Of a stretch of DNA of 64,000 bases, positions 5,662 to 14,374 are shown piece after piece. Position 1 is the stretch's first letter. Each line of letters opens with the position of its first letter. The stretch lies in assembly GCA_039815465.1 (NCBI GenBank), contig JBCBZG010000015.1, positions 30,788-94,787 of the forward strand, written 5' to 3'. The stretch comes from Shimia_B sp039815465 (GTDB taxonomy: Bacteria; Pseudomonadota; Alphaproteobacteria; Rhodobacterales; Rhodobacteraceae). The position numbers and the translations under genes are program-made. Below the pieces are notes generated by a model that did not search any database, was not told where the DNA came from, and saw only the letters and a list, made by a program, of their open reading frames with translations.

Positions 5662-6360
5662 ATGAGGATATTGTCAGTCCTGTTGGTGTTATGGGCCGCG
5701 GCGCCGGCCAGTGCGGCGACGATTGGGTCGCTCGACGGGTACCGTATGTTTGGGTCTGAGATCACTGGATCAAACTATGATGCGTTGCGCGCGGGCCTAG
5801 AGCTTGAGGGCCACAGCTTTGCAGCGGAAACGCGGAGCTTAAACACCGCGGGATATCTTGATGGCGTGGACGCCGTGTTCCACTCTCGGGCCGGTGCATC
5901 CGTGTCACGGACTTACCCGGAAGCCGGAGAAGTGGACGCGTTGCGCCAATGGGTCACGGATGGCGGTGTGTTTGTGATGTTCGGCGGCAATTTCCAATTC
6001 GCCTCCGATTTGAACCGCTGGGTCGGCGCGTTTGGCTTTAACTACGTATCGCGCAACGTGTCCGGCGGCACATGGGCATCGGACCCCCACCCGCTCTTGA
6101 CTGGGATCGTTCCGGGTGCGGATTTGAATTTTCGGTTCAGTTCCTGGGTGAACCACAACGCGGCACATGTGGACCCCAATGGCGGTGACGTCGACCCGGA
6201 GGTCTTTGCGACGATTTCTGGCGATGGCGCGACGCAAAATGCTATCCTGGGGGCGCAGTATGGCGACGGCTATATCTTAGTCTTTGGGGACGAAAACCCG
6301 GTGTTCGATGGGTTCACAAATCCCGATGCTCTGACGCTGATCGACAATGTGCTGAGCTAG
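5662..6360 (+). CDS. Secreted protein, VPLPA-CTERM family, ending at an in-frame amber
   Basis: A 232-residue protein with a clear signal peptide (MRILSVLLVLWAAAPASA) and a mature part of unknown fold (GGVFVMFGGNFQFA, then GDGYILVFGDENPVF). The frame stops with TAG at 6358-6360, but the codons directly after it, in the same frame, encode DAAPVPLPAG, a hydrophobic stretch and NRSR, which is a VPLPA-type C-terminal sorting signal. As written the product would be secreted without its anchor. It may be a sequencing error, a recent point mutation, or readthrough. It is the first host-type gene beside the phage element and is not clearly in an operon. Confidence 0.75.
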   Translation: MRILSVLLVLWAAAPASAATIGSLDGYRMFGSEITGSNYDALRAGLELEGHSFAAETRSLNTAGYLDGVDAVFHSRAGASVSRTYPEAGEVDALRQWVTDGGVFVMFGGNFQFASDLNRWVGAFGFNYVSRNVSGGTWASDPHPLLTGIVPGADLNFRFSSWVNHNAAHVDPNGGDVDPEVFATISGDGATQNAILGAQYGDGYILVFGDENPVFDGFTNPDALTLIDNVLS

Positions 6361-6465
6361 GATGCAGCGCCTGTTCCCCTGCCCGCCGGAGTAGTCCTGC
6401 TGCTTTCAGCGCTCGGTGCGCTTGGGCTGAACCGCAGCAGGTATTTAGCTCAGCCGAGAGCGTAG
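6361..6465 (+). other. Stranded VPLPA-CTERM sorting signal after an in-frame TAG
   Basis: Thirty-four sense codons continue the frame of the upstream gene after its TAG: a VPLPAG motif (codons about 5-10), a hydrophobic helix VVLLLSALGALGL and a basic NRSR, then a second TAG at 6463-6465. The intact VPLPA-type tail at 56.1 kb shows the same order (VPVPA, hydrophobic span, RRRRR). The stretch overlaps the 3' end of phoB on the other strand by 16 nt. Confidence 0.7.
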
Positions 6466-7133
6466 CCTGCACCGCGGACCGTCCGCACGGGGTCTTTGCC
6501 GCCGTGTTTGCACAGCGCCTTACGCAGGCGTCCGACGTGGACGTCAACGGTGCGTGTGTCGACATAGATGTCGCGGCCCCACACGCGATCGAGCAGCTGT
6601 TCGCGGCTCCACACGCGGCCGGGTTTTTCCATGAATGTCGTCAAAAGCCGGAACTCCGTGGGGCCGAGCTTGATATCCTTGCCCTTGCGCGACACGCGGT
6701 GGTGTTCGGTATCGAGCGTGATGTCCTCGTATTCCAGCCGCTCGCCTACGGCGCCCGGGCGTGACCGGCGGAGTTGCGATTTCACGCGGGCCATCAGTTC
6801 GAGCACGCTGTAGGGCTTTGTCACGTAGTCGTCGGCGCCGGTTTCGAGCCCGCGGACCTTGTCGACCTCCTCCGAGCGCGCTGACAGCATGATGATCGGC
6901 AGAGACCGCGTGTCTTTGCGCATCTTGAGTTGGCGACAGACCTCAATCCCGGACACGGACGGCAGCATCCAATCGAGCACCACGACATCTGGCGTGTCCT
7001 CGTCCACGAGCAGCAGCGCCTCTTCCCCGTTTTCGGCTTGGATGACGCGGAAGCCCTCACTTTCGAGGTTGTAGCTGAGCACCGCGCGCTGCGCAGGCTC
7101 ATCCTCCACCAGCAGGACGGATGGCTGGGTCAT
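6450..7133 (-). CDS. phoB: Phosphate regulon response regulator PhoB
   Basis: This 227-residue OmpR-type regulator has a receiver domain (residues 1-120; acidic pocket EDE at 10-12, phospho-acceptor D54 in VVLDWMLP, conserved K in TKPYS) and a C-terminal winged helix (GPTEFRLLTTFMEKPGRVWS; RTVDVHVGRLRKAL). It binds Pho boxes when PhoR phosphorylates it under low phosphate. It is the last gene of pstSCAB-phoU-phoB and overlaps phoU by 4 nt (ATGA). Its kinase gene phoR lies at the other end of the locus. Confidence 0.95.
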   Translation of the reverse strand: MTQPSVLLVEDEPAQRAVLSYNLESEGFRVIQAENGEEALLLVDEDTPDVVVLDWMLPSVSGIEVCRQLKMRKDTRSLPIIMLSARSEEVDKVRGLETGADDYVTKPYSVLELMARVKSQLRRSRPGAVGERLEYEDITLDTEHHRVSRKGKDIKLGPTEFRLLTTFMEKPGRVWSREQLLDRVWGRDIYVDTRTVDVHVGRLRKALCKHGGKDPVRTVRGAGYALG

Positions 7134-7843
7134 TGCCCTGCCCGCTCAATCCCCGGCGCGGTGTCGCCCTTGGGGCGGCTTTCTTCCGGGTGTTCGCCAG
7201 TGACGAGGTAGGTCACTTCTTCTGCGATGTTGGTGGTGTGGTCGCCCATCCGTTCAATGTTTTTGGCGATGAAATGCAGATGCATGCAGGAGCTGATATT
7301 GCGCGGGTCTTCCATCATATGGGTGAGAAATTCTCGGAAGAGCGCGTTGTACATCTGATCAACGCCCTCGTCGCGTTCGCGCACATCATTGGCGAGCTCC
7401 GCATCGCGTTGGATGAACGCGTCGAGCACGTCGCGCAACATCGTTTCCACCTCGCGCGCCATCCGGCGCAGCGAACTGTCGGAGCCGTTAATGGGCCCGG
7501 TGTCGGACAAGACTGAGGTCCGCTTAGCGATGTTTTTGGCATAATCCGCAATGCGTTCGAGATTGCCTGATACCTTCATCACGGCGAGCACGATGCGCAG
7601 GTCTGACGAGACCGGCTGGCGCATGGCGATGATCCGCGCGGCTTGTTCGTTGATCTGATCCTCCAGATCATCGATGGCGGCGTCTGCGGCCCGCACTTGT
7701 TCAGCCAGTTCTGTGTCGCGCGTGGAAAGCGCGCGTGCAGATTCCAGGATGGAGGTTTCAACAAGCCCGCCCATGCGCATGACAGCGGCTTGCAGCGACT
7801 CGAGGTCCCTGTCGAAGGCAGATGCGATGTGTTGTTCGTTCAT
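7130..7843 (-). CDS. phoU: Phosphate transport regulator PhoU
   Basis: This 237-residue all-helical protein consists of two PhoU repeats, each with the E/DxxxD-type metal-binding pattern (LERIADYAKNIAKR in the first, IERMGDHTTNIAEEV in the second). In the known system it links the Pst transporter to PhoR and keeps the regulon off when phosphate is plentiful. The gene lies 4 nt after pstB and overlaps phoB, so it is co-transcribed with both. Confidence 0.95.
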   Translation of the reverse strand: MNEQHIASAFDRDLESLQAAVMRMGGLVETSILESARALSTRDTELAEQVRAADAAIDDLEDQINEQAARIIAMRQPVSSDLRIVLAVMKVSGNLERIADYAKNIAKRTSVLSDTGPINGSDSSLRRMAREVETMLRDVLDAFIQRDAELANDVRERDEGVDQMYNALFREFLTHMMEDPRNISSCMHLHFIAKNIERMGDHTTNIAEEVTYLVTGEHPEESRPKGDTAPGIERAGQ

Positions 7844-7847
7844 GGCC

Positions 7848-8648
7848 CTAGCCGATCCGACCTGTGATGTAGGATTCCGTGCGGGGATCCTCTGGTTTGG
7901 TGAAAATCTGGCCCGTATCGCCGTATTCGACGAGGTTACCCAGGTGGAAAAACGCTGTTTTCTGGCTCACACGCGCAGCCTGCTGCATGGAGTGGGTGAC
8001 GATGACGACCGAGTAGTTTTTGCGCAGCTCGTCGATGAGCTCCTCCACCTGCCCTGTCGCGATGGGATCGAGGGCGGAGCACGGTTCGTCCATCAGCAGG
8101 ACCTCGGGCTCGGTGGCCACGGCGCGCGCAATGCAAAGACGCTGTTGCTGACCGCCGGACAACCCGGTGCCCGGCGCCTGGAGGCGGTCTTTGACCTCAT
8201 CCCAGATCGCGCCGCGGCGGAGTGATTTCTCGACGATCTCGTCGAGCTCTGCCTTGTTTTTGGCCAGACCGTGGATGCGGGGCCCGTAGGCCACGTTGTC
8301 ATAGATCGACTTTGGGAACGGGTTCGGCTTTTGAAACACCATTCCCACCTTGGCGCGCAGCTGCACGGGGTCGACGCGTTTGTCGTTGATATCCTCTCCA
8401 TCGAGCCGGATATCTCCAGTGACGCGGCACACATCAATGGTGTCGTTCATCCGGTTGATACAGCGCAAGAAAGTGGACTTGCCGCAGCCCGACGGACCGA
8501 TGAAGGCCGTGACGGTTTTGTCCTTGATCTCCACGTTGACGTCTTTGATCGCGTGGTTGTCGCCGTAGTAGACGTCGACGCCCTTAGCGGAGATTTTTGT
8601 TGTTTTGTTGTCCACGTCGAACTCCGTCAATGTGTCGTAATCATACAT
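7848..8648 (-). CDS. pstB: Phosphate ABC transporter ATPase PstB
   Basis: This 266-residue ABC ATPase has Walker A GPSGCGKST (about residues 52-60), signature LSGGQQQR, Walker B EVLLMDEPCSALDP and the H-loop VIVTHSMQQAARV. The RMNDTID insertion after Walker A and the overall length are typical of PstB. It powers high-affinity phosphate import with PstS, PstC and PstA. It lies 40 nt after pstA and 4 nt before phoU in the minus-strand operon. Confidence 0.97.
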   Translation of the reverse strand: MYDYDTLTEFDVDNKTTKISAKGVDVYYGDNHAIKDVNVEIKDKTVTAFIGPSGCGKSTFLRCINRMNDTIDVCRVTGDIRLDGEDINDKRVDPVQLRAKVGMVFQKPNPFPKSIYDNVAYGPRIHGLAKNKAELDEIVEKSLRRGAIWDEVKDRLQAPGTGLSGGQQQRLCIARAVATEPEVLLMDEPCSALDPIATGQVEELIDELRKNYSVVIVTHSMQQAARVSQKTAFFHLGNLVEYGDTGQIFTKPEDPRTESYITGRIG

Positions 8649-8688
8649 GGGGAGCTGTCCTTTTTACCAGCGCCGCTCAAGCGGGCCC

Positions 8689-10026
8689 TTACCAGCGGCG
8701 CTCGAAGCGGCGACGCAGGATAATCGCGATGATGTTCATGGTGAGCAGGAAAAGCAGCAGGATGATGATCCCGCCCCAAGCCTTTTCGGTGAAGACTGCG
8801 TCTGATCGAGTGACCCAGTTGTAAATCTGTGCCGGCAGGGCGGAGTTTGGCCCCTCGAGCCCTGCGAGGAAAGTGTCCGGGTAGCGCGCCACAAAGCCCA
8901 CCATGCCGATCAGCAGCAGCGGCGCTGTCTCGCCGAGCGCTTGGGCGAGCCCGATGATCGTGCCCGTCAGGATCCCAGGCGCGGCGAGCGGCAGCACGTG
9001 GTGAAACACCGTCTGCATCTTAGACGCCCCGACCCCCAATGCGGCCTCCCGGATCGACGGGGGCACGGATTTGAGCGACGCACGGGTGGAGATGATGATG
9101 GTGGGCAATGTCATAAGCGTCAGCACCAGCCCGCCTACGAGAGGCGCAGATTGTGGCAGATGCATGAACTGGATGAACACCGCGAGGCCCAAGATGCCGA
9201 ACACAATCGACGGCACTGCCGCGAGGTTTGAGATGTTCACCTCGATCAGGTCCGTGAAGCGGTTCTTTGGCGCAAACTCCTCCAAGTAGATCGAGGCCGC
9301 GACGCCGATGGGCAGCGCGAGAACGAGCACAACGACCATCATAAAGAACGAGCCGAGCACCGACGCCCCGATCCCTGCCCCGCCTGGGTTGTCCACGCCC
9401 GTATCGACGCCGGTGATGAAGTTCCAATCAAACACCGTAGCCATGAGCCCCGCGTCAAACATGGCTTTGGCGACGTCGATATCCTCCGGCTGGATAAAGC
9501 GGTTTTCGGGCGTGATGTTTTCAATGGCGAGCGTGCCTTTGAAATACCGGTCGATGCGGGAGGCGGCGGGCACCTCAAAGCGGACGACCTGCCCGATTTG
9601 GTCGGGGTTCTCGCGGTAAAAGCTGCGCAGGTTGTTGCCGACCTTGCCGACCAAGCGCTCAAGCGCGCCTGAGCTTAGGTCAGCGTCCACACCTGCGGCG
9701 GACAGCTCTCCGGACAGGGCGGTGACAAAGAGCCCCTCATATTCCCGCGTTTTGAAAAGCGTGGCCTCGGCAGCGTCGAATTGTTCTTGTGTGACGGTGA
9801 CGTCGATCTGAACCACCGTGCGTTGAAACGCCGGGAGCCCGTTCGACAGGATCGCCCAGAGCAGCACGATAAGGGATGCGATCCCGATGCAAATGGCCAC
9901 GATGCCATAGGCTTTGAACCGCGCCTCGGCGGCGTTGCGCTTTTTGGTGCGCGCGTCTGGAACCAGGAGCGAGCTCTGCGCCTTGGCAGAAGGCTCTGGC
10001 GCGCCGGAGAAGGTCGCGTCGGTCAT
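8689..10026 (-). CDS. pstA: Phosphate ABC transporter permease PstA
   Basis: This 445-residue permease has one N-terminal span (about residues 40-62), then a periplasmic insert of roughly 150 residues (the domain seen in long alphaproteobacterial PstA proteins), then the five-helix ABC permease core with the EAA-type loop EAALGVGASKMQTVFHHVLP. It is longer than the E. coli protein because of the insert. Its start overlaps the pstC stop as ATGA. It pairs with PstC to form the membrane channel for phosphate. Confidence 0.95.
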   Translation of the reverse strand: MTDATFSGAPEPSAKAQSSLLVPDARTKKRNAAEARFKAYGIVAICIGIASLIVLLWAILSNGLPAFQRTVVQIDVTVTQEQFDAAEATLFKTREYEGLFVTALSGELSAAGVDADLSSGALERLVGKVGNNLRSFYRENPDQIGQVVRFEVPAASRIDRYFKGTLAIENITPENRFIQPEDIDVAKAMFDAGLMATVFDWNFITGVDTGVDNPGGAGIGASVLGSFFMMVVVLVLALPIGVAASIYLEEFAPKNRFTDLIEVNISNLAAVPSIVFGILGLAVFIQFMHLPQSAPLVGGLVLTLMTLPTIIISTRASLKSVPPSIREAALGVGASKMQTVFHHVLPLAAPGILTGTIIGLAQALGETAPLLLIGMVGFVARYPDTFLAGLEGPNSALPAQIYNWVTRSDAVFTEKAWGGIIILLLFLLTMNIIAIILRRRFERRW

Positions 10027-11504
10027 TCGTACTGCTCCCGATATTTGCGCACGATAAAGAGCGCGAAGACATTGAGCCCAAGCGTGATGACAAAGAGCGT
10101 CATACCAAGCGCGAAGGCGACGAGCGCCTCGGGCGAGGCAAAGTCGCTGTCACCTGTGAGCTGGGACACGATTTTTGCGGTCACGGTCGTCATGGCTTCG
10201 AATGGGTTAAGCGACATCCGTGCCGCGGCCCCTGCCCCGAGGACGACGATCATTGTCTCCCCAATGGCGCGGGAGGCGGCGAGCAGGATCGCGCCGACGA
10301 TGCCCGGTAGGGCTGCGGGTAGCACGACCTGGCGGATCGTTTCCGAATGGGTCGCACCCAGGCCCAACGAGCCGTCACGCATCGCCTGCGGCACGGCGTT
10401 GATGATGTCATCTGACAGCGAGGACACGAAGGGGATCAGCATGATGCCCATCACAAGCCCAGCAGTCATGACGGCTGTGCCGCCCGACATCCACGACACG
10501 CCCAGATAGCCGCCATCGCCGAAAAAGCTAACGAGGAATGGCCCCACCGTGAGCAGCGCGAAGAGGCCGTAGACGATGGTTGGGATGCCTGCGAGCACTT
10601 CGAGCATGGGTTTGGCGACCGACCGGACGGCTGGCGGCGCGTATTCCGACAAATAGATCGCCGACAAGAGACCTATGGGCACCGCCACGGCGAGTGCAAC
10701 GAGGGAGATATAGAGCGTCCCCCACAGCAGCGGCAGCATGCCGAGCGACGACGACCCGCCGCGCCCTGAAAAGCTCGGCGCCCATTCGAGCAGCAAGAAG
10801 AACTCCGACGCGGGGTAAAGGCCGAAAAACTCGATAGTGTTAAAGATCAGGGACAACACAATGCCGATTGTCGTCAGGATCGCGATGGACGCCGCGCCGA
10901 TCAGCAGCCACAGCACTGCGCTTTCAACCCGGTTGCGGGCGCGGAAATCGCGATCCGTTTGGCGCCAGGCAAAACCAAACCCGGCGAGCGCCAAGCCGAC
11001 GACGACAACGGTCATCAACAAGTCCCAGGTGCCGTCCATAGCGCGGTAGCGCTGTGCGGAGCGCAGCACGGACTGGTTCACGTCCGACCCAAGGGCCACG
11101 CCAACCTCGCCCAGGCGGGCGCGCACGTCGGTGAAGTCGGTGCGCATGCTCGCGGCGGTGTCAGGCGACATCACACCGGCGGCCACCGCGGCGTCCAGCC
11201 CGTCCGCCACCCGGCGCACATCGCTCATGACAAGGCCAAGGGTCGATCCCTCGCTCACAGCGGCGGGCGCGATGTCTGCGCGGATGGAGGCACCGATGAT
11301 GATGGGTTGCAGGATCAACCAGGCGACCATCACAAAGAACGCGGGCACAATCACCAAAAGCATGGCGTTGTAGCCGAAGTAATTGGGCAAGGAATGCAAG
11401 TTCCGGCTGTCGCCATCAGCCGAGGCCAAGGCGCGCGCGCGGATAACAAAGAACCCGAGCACCGACATCGCGATCAGGAAAGTGAGAAGCCACGCGACAG
11501 ACAT
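10023..11504 (-). CDS. pstC: Phosphate ABC transporter permease PstC
   Basis: This 493-residue permease has an N-terminal region with two spans (about 3-22 and 46-70), a periplasmic helical insert (about 75-150), then the permease core with the EAA loop SLGLGATHSETIRQVVLP. The extra N-terminal domain matches the long PstC form of marine alphaproteobacteria and parallels the insert in PstA. It lies after pstS behind an intercistronic hairpin and overlaps pstA by 4 nt. Confidence 0.95.
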   Translation of the reverse strand: MSVAWLLTFLIAMSVLGFFVIRARALASADGDSRNLHSLPNYFGYNAMLLVIVPAFFVMVAWLILQPIIIGASIRADIAPAAVSEGSTLGLVMSDVRRVADGLDAAVAAGVMSPDTAASMRTDFTDVRARLGEVGVALGSDVNQSVLRSAQRYRAMDGTWDLLMTVVVVGLALAGFGFAWRQTDRDFRARNRVESAVLWLLIGAASIAILTTIGIVLSLIFNTIEFFGLYPASEFFLLLEWAPSFSGRGGSSSLGMLPLLWGTLYISLVALAVAVPIGLLSAIYLSEYAPPAVRSVAKPMLEVLAGIPTIVYGLFALLTVGPFLVSFFGDGGYLGVSWMSGGTAVMTAGLVMGIMLIPFVSSLSDDIINAVPQAMRDGSLGLGATHSETIRQVVLPAALPGIVGAILLAASRAIGETMIVVLGAGAAARMSLNPFEAMTTVTAKIVSQLTGDSDFASPEALVAFALGMTLFVITLGLNVFALFIVRKYREQYE

Positions 11505-11559
11505 CGGCTGGTCCTTTTGACGTTAAGGTCCCCGCTGCGGGGAGAGCGCAGCGAGGGGT

Positions 11560-11584
11560 GGCCAGGGGCAACGCGCCCCTGGCC
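11560..11584 (-). promoter_or_regulatory. Intercistronic hairpin after pstS
   Basis: A perfect 10-bp stem, GGCCAGGGGC (11560-11569) and GCCCCTGGCC (11575-11584), with a 5-nt loop, starts 10 nt after the pstS stop. No T tract follows on the minus strand. It is likely a 3' stabiliser or partial terminator that raises pstS mRNA above pstCAB, as is usual for binding-protein-dependent transporters. Similar hairpins follow the choX-like gene and urtA. Confidence 0.65.
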
Positions 11585-11593
11585 GGAACCACA

Positions 11594-12619
11594 TTACATG
11601 GCTTCTTCTGCGTTGATCATGGACTGCGTCATGGACAGTTCTGGATCGGATACGAGGCCGTAGGCCGCCAGCGGGCCAGCAGGACCTGCGATTTCGTCAG
11701 CCATAAAGAACTGTGCGTATTCCTTGAGGCCCGGGATCACACCGATATGCGCCGCTTTGATGTAGAAGTAGAGCGGGCGGGACACAGGGTATTCGCCGGT
11801 TGCGATCGTCTCCGTAGACGGAGCGATGCCGGACATGGTCGCCACTTTCAGCTTGTCGGTGTTGTTCTCGTAAAACGCGAGACCGAACACGCCGATGCCG
11901 TTGGCGTTGGCGTCGATGCGCGCGAGCGTTTCGGTGTAGTCACCGTCGATGTCCACGGACTTACCGTCGGTCCGCACCTCAAGGCACGCGTCCTCTGCGT
12001 CATCTTCGGACATGCCGCCTGCGATCATGGCTTCCATGGCGCCGGTGGCTTCACAGCCTGCTGCGATCACCTTTTCTTCGAACACTTCGCGGGTGCCGTG
12101 CTTGGTGCCCGGGATAAAGGCCAGGATGTCCGCGGAGGGCAGGTCAGCGTTGAAGTCGGACCACTGCGTGTGTGGGTTGTCGACGAGTGCACCGTCCACC
12201 ATCACCTTTGGCGCGAGAGCGTTAAAGATGTCGGATGGCGTGAAGGCTGTGTAGGCCGGGCCGTCGATCTGCGAGGCGAAGACGATCCCGTCGTAGCCGA
12301 TGCGCACTTCGATGATGTCGGTCACGCCCGCTTCGGCGCAAGCGGCGATCTCACGGTCGCGGATTTTGCGGGACGCGTTGGCGATGTCGATGGTGTTGGT
12401 GCCCACGCCTTCGCAGAAGCGCTTGAGGCCGGAGGACGACCCGCCGGATTCAACAACAGGGGTTGGGAAGTCGGTGTTCTCACCAAAGGCCTCGGCGACG
12501 ATGGACGCGTAGGGAAGCACCGTGGAGGAGCCTGCAACCTGGACGTTGTCGCGTGCCTGGGCGGCACCCGCCACTGCGGCGATGGCAATGGCCGAAGCCG
12601 TCATTTTTGTGAAAGACAT
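11594..12619 (-). CDS. pstS: Phosphate-binding protein PstS
   Basis: This 341-residue periplasmic protein has a signal peptide (MSFTKMTASAIAIAAVAGAAQA, cut near residue 22) and a phosphate-binding-protein fold: VQVAGSSTVLPYA near the mature N-terminus, ESGGSSSGLKRFCEG (phosphate-binding Ser/Gly loops) and PGTKHGTREVFEE later. It captures phosphate for PstCAB. It is the first gene of the operon and lies directly downstream of a Pho box at 12.74-12.77 kb. Confidence 0.96.
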   Translation of the reverse strand: MSFTKMTASAIAIAAVAGAAQARDNVQVAGSSTVLPYASIVAEAFGENTDFPTPVVESGGSSSGLKRFCEGVGTNTIDIANASRKIRDREIAACAEAGVTDIIEVRIGYDGIVFASQIDGPAYTAFTPSDIFNALAPKVMVDGALVDNPHTQWSDFNADLPSADILAFIPGTKHGTREVFEEKVIAAGCEATGAMEAMIAGGMSEDDAEDACLEVRTDGKSVDIDGDYTETLARIDANANGIGVFGLAFYENNTDKLKVATMSGIAPSTETIATGEYPVSRPLYFYIKAAHIGVIPGLKEYAQFFMADEIAGPAGPLAAYGLVSDPELSMTQSMINAEEAM

Positions 12620-12736
12620 GTCTTGTTCCTTGATCGTGTCTACCTGTTAGGCGCTCCGGGTGAGCTCAGCACTCTGGTTACTGAGTGGTCCCCCCGAACC
12701 AATCCTTGGCGCGCTGGTAGAGCCGCTATGCATCCC

Positions 12737-12769
12737 TTTTGTAAAGTTTTTGTAACGGTTTTGTGACAG
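12737..12769 (-). promoter_or_regulatory. Pho box with three half-sites
   Basis: Reading on the minus strand towards pstS, three 7-bp half-sites are separated by AAAA: CTGTCAC (12763-12769), CCGTTAC (12752-12758), ACTTTAC (12741-12747), followed by a further AAAA. The 11-bp period and the CTGTCAC motif are the classic PhoB operator design. It lies 118-150 nt upstream of the pstS start, and points to PhoB autoregulation because phoB is the last gene of the operon. Confidence 0.85.
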
Positions 12770-12806
12770 AGCTTAGGGGCGGTCAGGAAAGCCGGACCCC
12801 CTTTCC

Positions 12807-13853
12807 CTAACCCTTTTCAATTATTGGCAAAATAACCGAAAAGGTTGATCCAACGCCGAGCTCGGAACTGATCCGAAAACGACCCCTATGGCGGCCGACG
12901 ATGTGCTTTACGATGGCCAATCCGAGCCCAGTGCCGCCCTGAGCGCGGGATCGGTGGGAATCAACCCGGTAGAATCGCTCTGTTAGGCGCGGCACGTGAT
13001 GCGCTTCGATGCCGTCACCATCGTCTATGATGTCGATGGTCACGGCTGGACCACGAAATGTGGGCTCGCGGCTGGTGCGCGTGGCGCGCACGTCCACACG
13101 GCTCGCGCCGTATTTGATTGCGTTTTCGACCAGGTTGCGGAACACCTGCACCAACTGGTCCGGGTCGCCCGCAACCCAGACGCGGTCAGTGAGCCCTTCA
13201 AAGTTCAGCTCAACCTGCCTTTGGGCGCTGGCGCTGTTCATCAGCTCTTGGGTTTCTTGCAGCACTGCTACCACATCGACGGGCGTATCGGGGCGCACGC
13301 GCGCCTCCCCCTCGACCCGGCTCAGCGACAGCAGGTCCTCGACCAAGCGGTTCATACGCTCCGCCTCCGCGCCCATCATGGCCAGAAAGCTTTCCATCGC
13401 CGCGGGATCATTGCGGGCTGGCCCGCGGAGCGTTTCGATGAACCCGATGAGCGACGTCAGCGGCGTGCGGAGCTCATGGCTCACATTGGCGACAAAGTCC
13501 CGGCGCATCTGCCCGACGCCTTCGGCGCCCGACACATCCTCGAATACTACGAGCGTCGCGGCGTGGTGTTGGCCCCCAAGGGGCGCGATGTTGAGCCGGT
13601 AGCGCACCGCCAGATCACCCGCGTAGGACATGTGAAATGCCTCTCGCTGGGCACGGTCGCGGATGCTGCTTTCGATGGCGTCGATGGGCCCCGGCTGCCT
13701 CAAGATCGTCGTGTAATGCGCCCCACGCCCGTCATGGGCCATGAGGTCGCGCGCGAGCTGGTTCATCGACAAAATGCGCTTGCCCGCCCCGATAATCAAA
13801 GCGGGTAAGCGCAGCGCCTCGATGACGGCGTTATAGGTGTCGATTCTATCCAC
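12807..13853 (-). CDS. phoR: Phosphate regulon sensor kinase PhoR
   Basis: This 348-residue histidine kinase has a PAS-like N-terminal half (about residues 5-110), a HisKA domain with H126 in NVSHELRTPLT, and an ATPase domain (N box NLVENAIKYGA, G1 DDGDGIEAHH, G2 GGTGLGLAIVKHI). No transmembrane span is visible, as in other alphaproteobacterial short PhoR proteins. It would phosphorylate PhoB. It is co-oriented with pstS but separated from it by the Pho-box region, so it may have its own promoter. Confidence 0.92.
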   Translation of the reverse strand: MDRIDTYNAVIEALRLPALIIGAGKRILSMNQLARDLMAHDGRGAHYTTILRQPGPIDAIESSIRDRAQREAFHMSYAGDLAVRYRLNIAPLGGQHHAATLVVFEDVSGAEGVGQMRRDFVANVSHELRTPLTSLIGFIETLRGPARNDPAAMESFLAMMGAEAERMNRLVEDLLSLSRVEGEARVRPDTPVDVVAVLQETQELMNSASAQRQVELNFEGLTDRVWVAGDPDQLVQVFRNLVENAIKYGASRVDVRATRTSREPTFRGPAVTIDIIDDGDGIEAHHVPRLTERFYRVDSHRSRAQGGTGLGLAIVKHIVGRHRGRFRISSELGVGSTFSVILPIIEKG

Positions 13854-13987
13854 GCTTTACCCTTAGGCGGTTTGTGGTATAGTGAAAGCGGAGCGCAGAA
13901 TTAAATTGCGTCCACTCACTGGTCCGCAAATCCGGTGACCCCTCCAAAAAGGGGGGCGCACTCTGCCCCTCAGAAACGGGTATCACA

Positions 13988-14374
13988 ATGTTACCGTTTA
14001 CCGATACCGCACGTCCGTTAGGGACGAATTCCGAACCCGACATCATCTGGGTCGGCAGCCGCGAGAGCTGTTATAAGCATGGCGGTGCGTTTCTTGACGA
14101 AAGCCAGGTCTGCGTGGTGAGCTTTGAGGACATGACGGCGAGCCTCATCGACCGCGTACGCCCGGCCCATATCTACAGCTGCCTGTTCGCGTCCGACTTT
14201 GATGGCACCGAGCTTGCGATTAGGCTTCAGAGCAGCGGGTTTCACGGGCACTACACTGCCATTGCGGAAGATGTCCCCGATCCGGAGGTGATCCTGCGCG
14301 ATGTGCGCATGGCCGCGCCGACGCTGCATTTCGATCTGATTGTGACGACGGCGATCCCAGCGCGGCTCAACTAG
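13988..14374 (+). CDS. Small protein of unknown function, receiver-like
   Basis: This 128-residue soluble protein contains IIWVGSRESCYKHGGAFLDE near the N-terminus and a stretch (FDGTELAIRLQSSGFHGHYT, VPDPEVILRDVRMAAP) that alternates strands and helices much like a CheY receiver domain but lacks the acidic pocket and phospho-Asp in the usual places. It is divergent from phoR and converges on the PLP enzyme, with the two stop codons overlapping by 8 nt. I do not recognise a named family. Confidence 0.6.
   Translation: MLPFTDTARPLGTNSEPDIIWVGSRESCYKHGGAFLDESQVCVVSFEDMTASLIDRVRPAHIYSCLFASDFDGTELAIRLQSSGFHGHYTAIAEDVPDPEVILRDVRMAAPTLHFDLIVTTAIPARLN

Noticed and set aside
11558..12766. 402-codon plus-strand frame opposite pstS
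   Set aside because: Antisense shadow of a clear, well-conserved gene; GC-rich codon bias keeps the opposite strand open.
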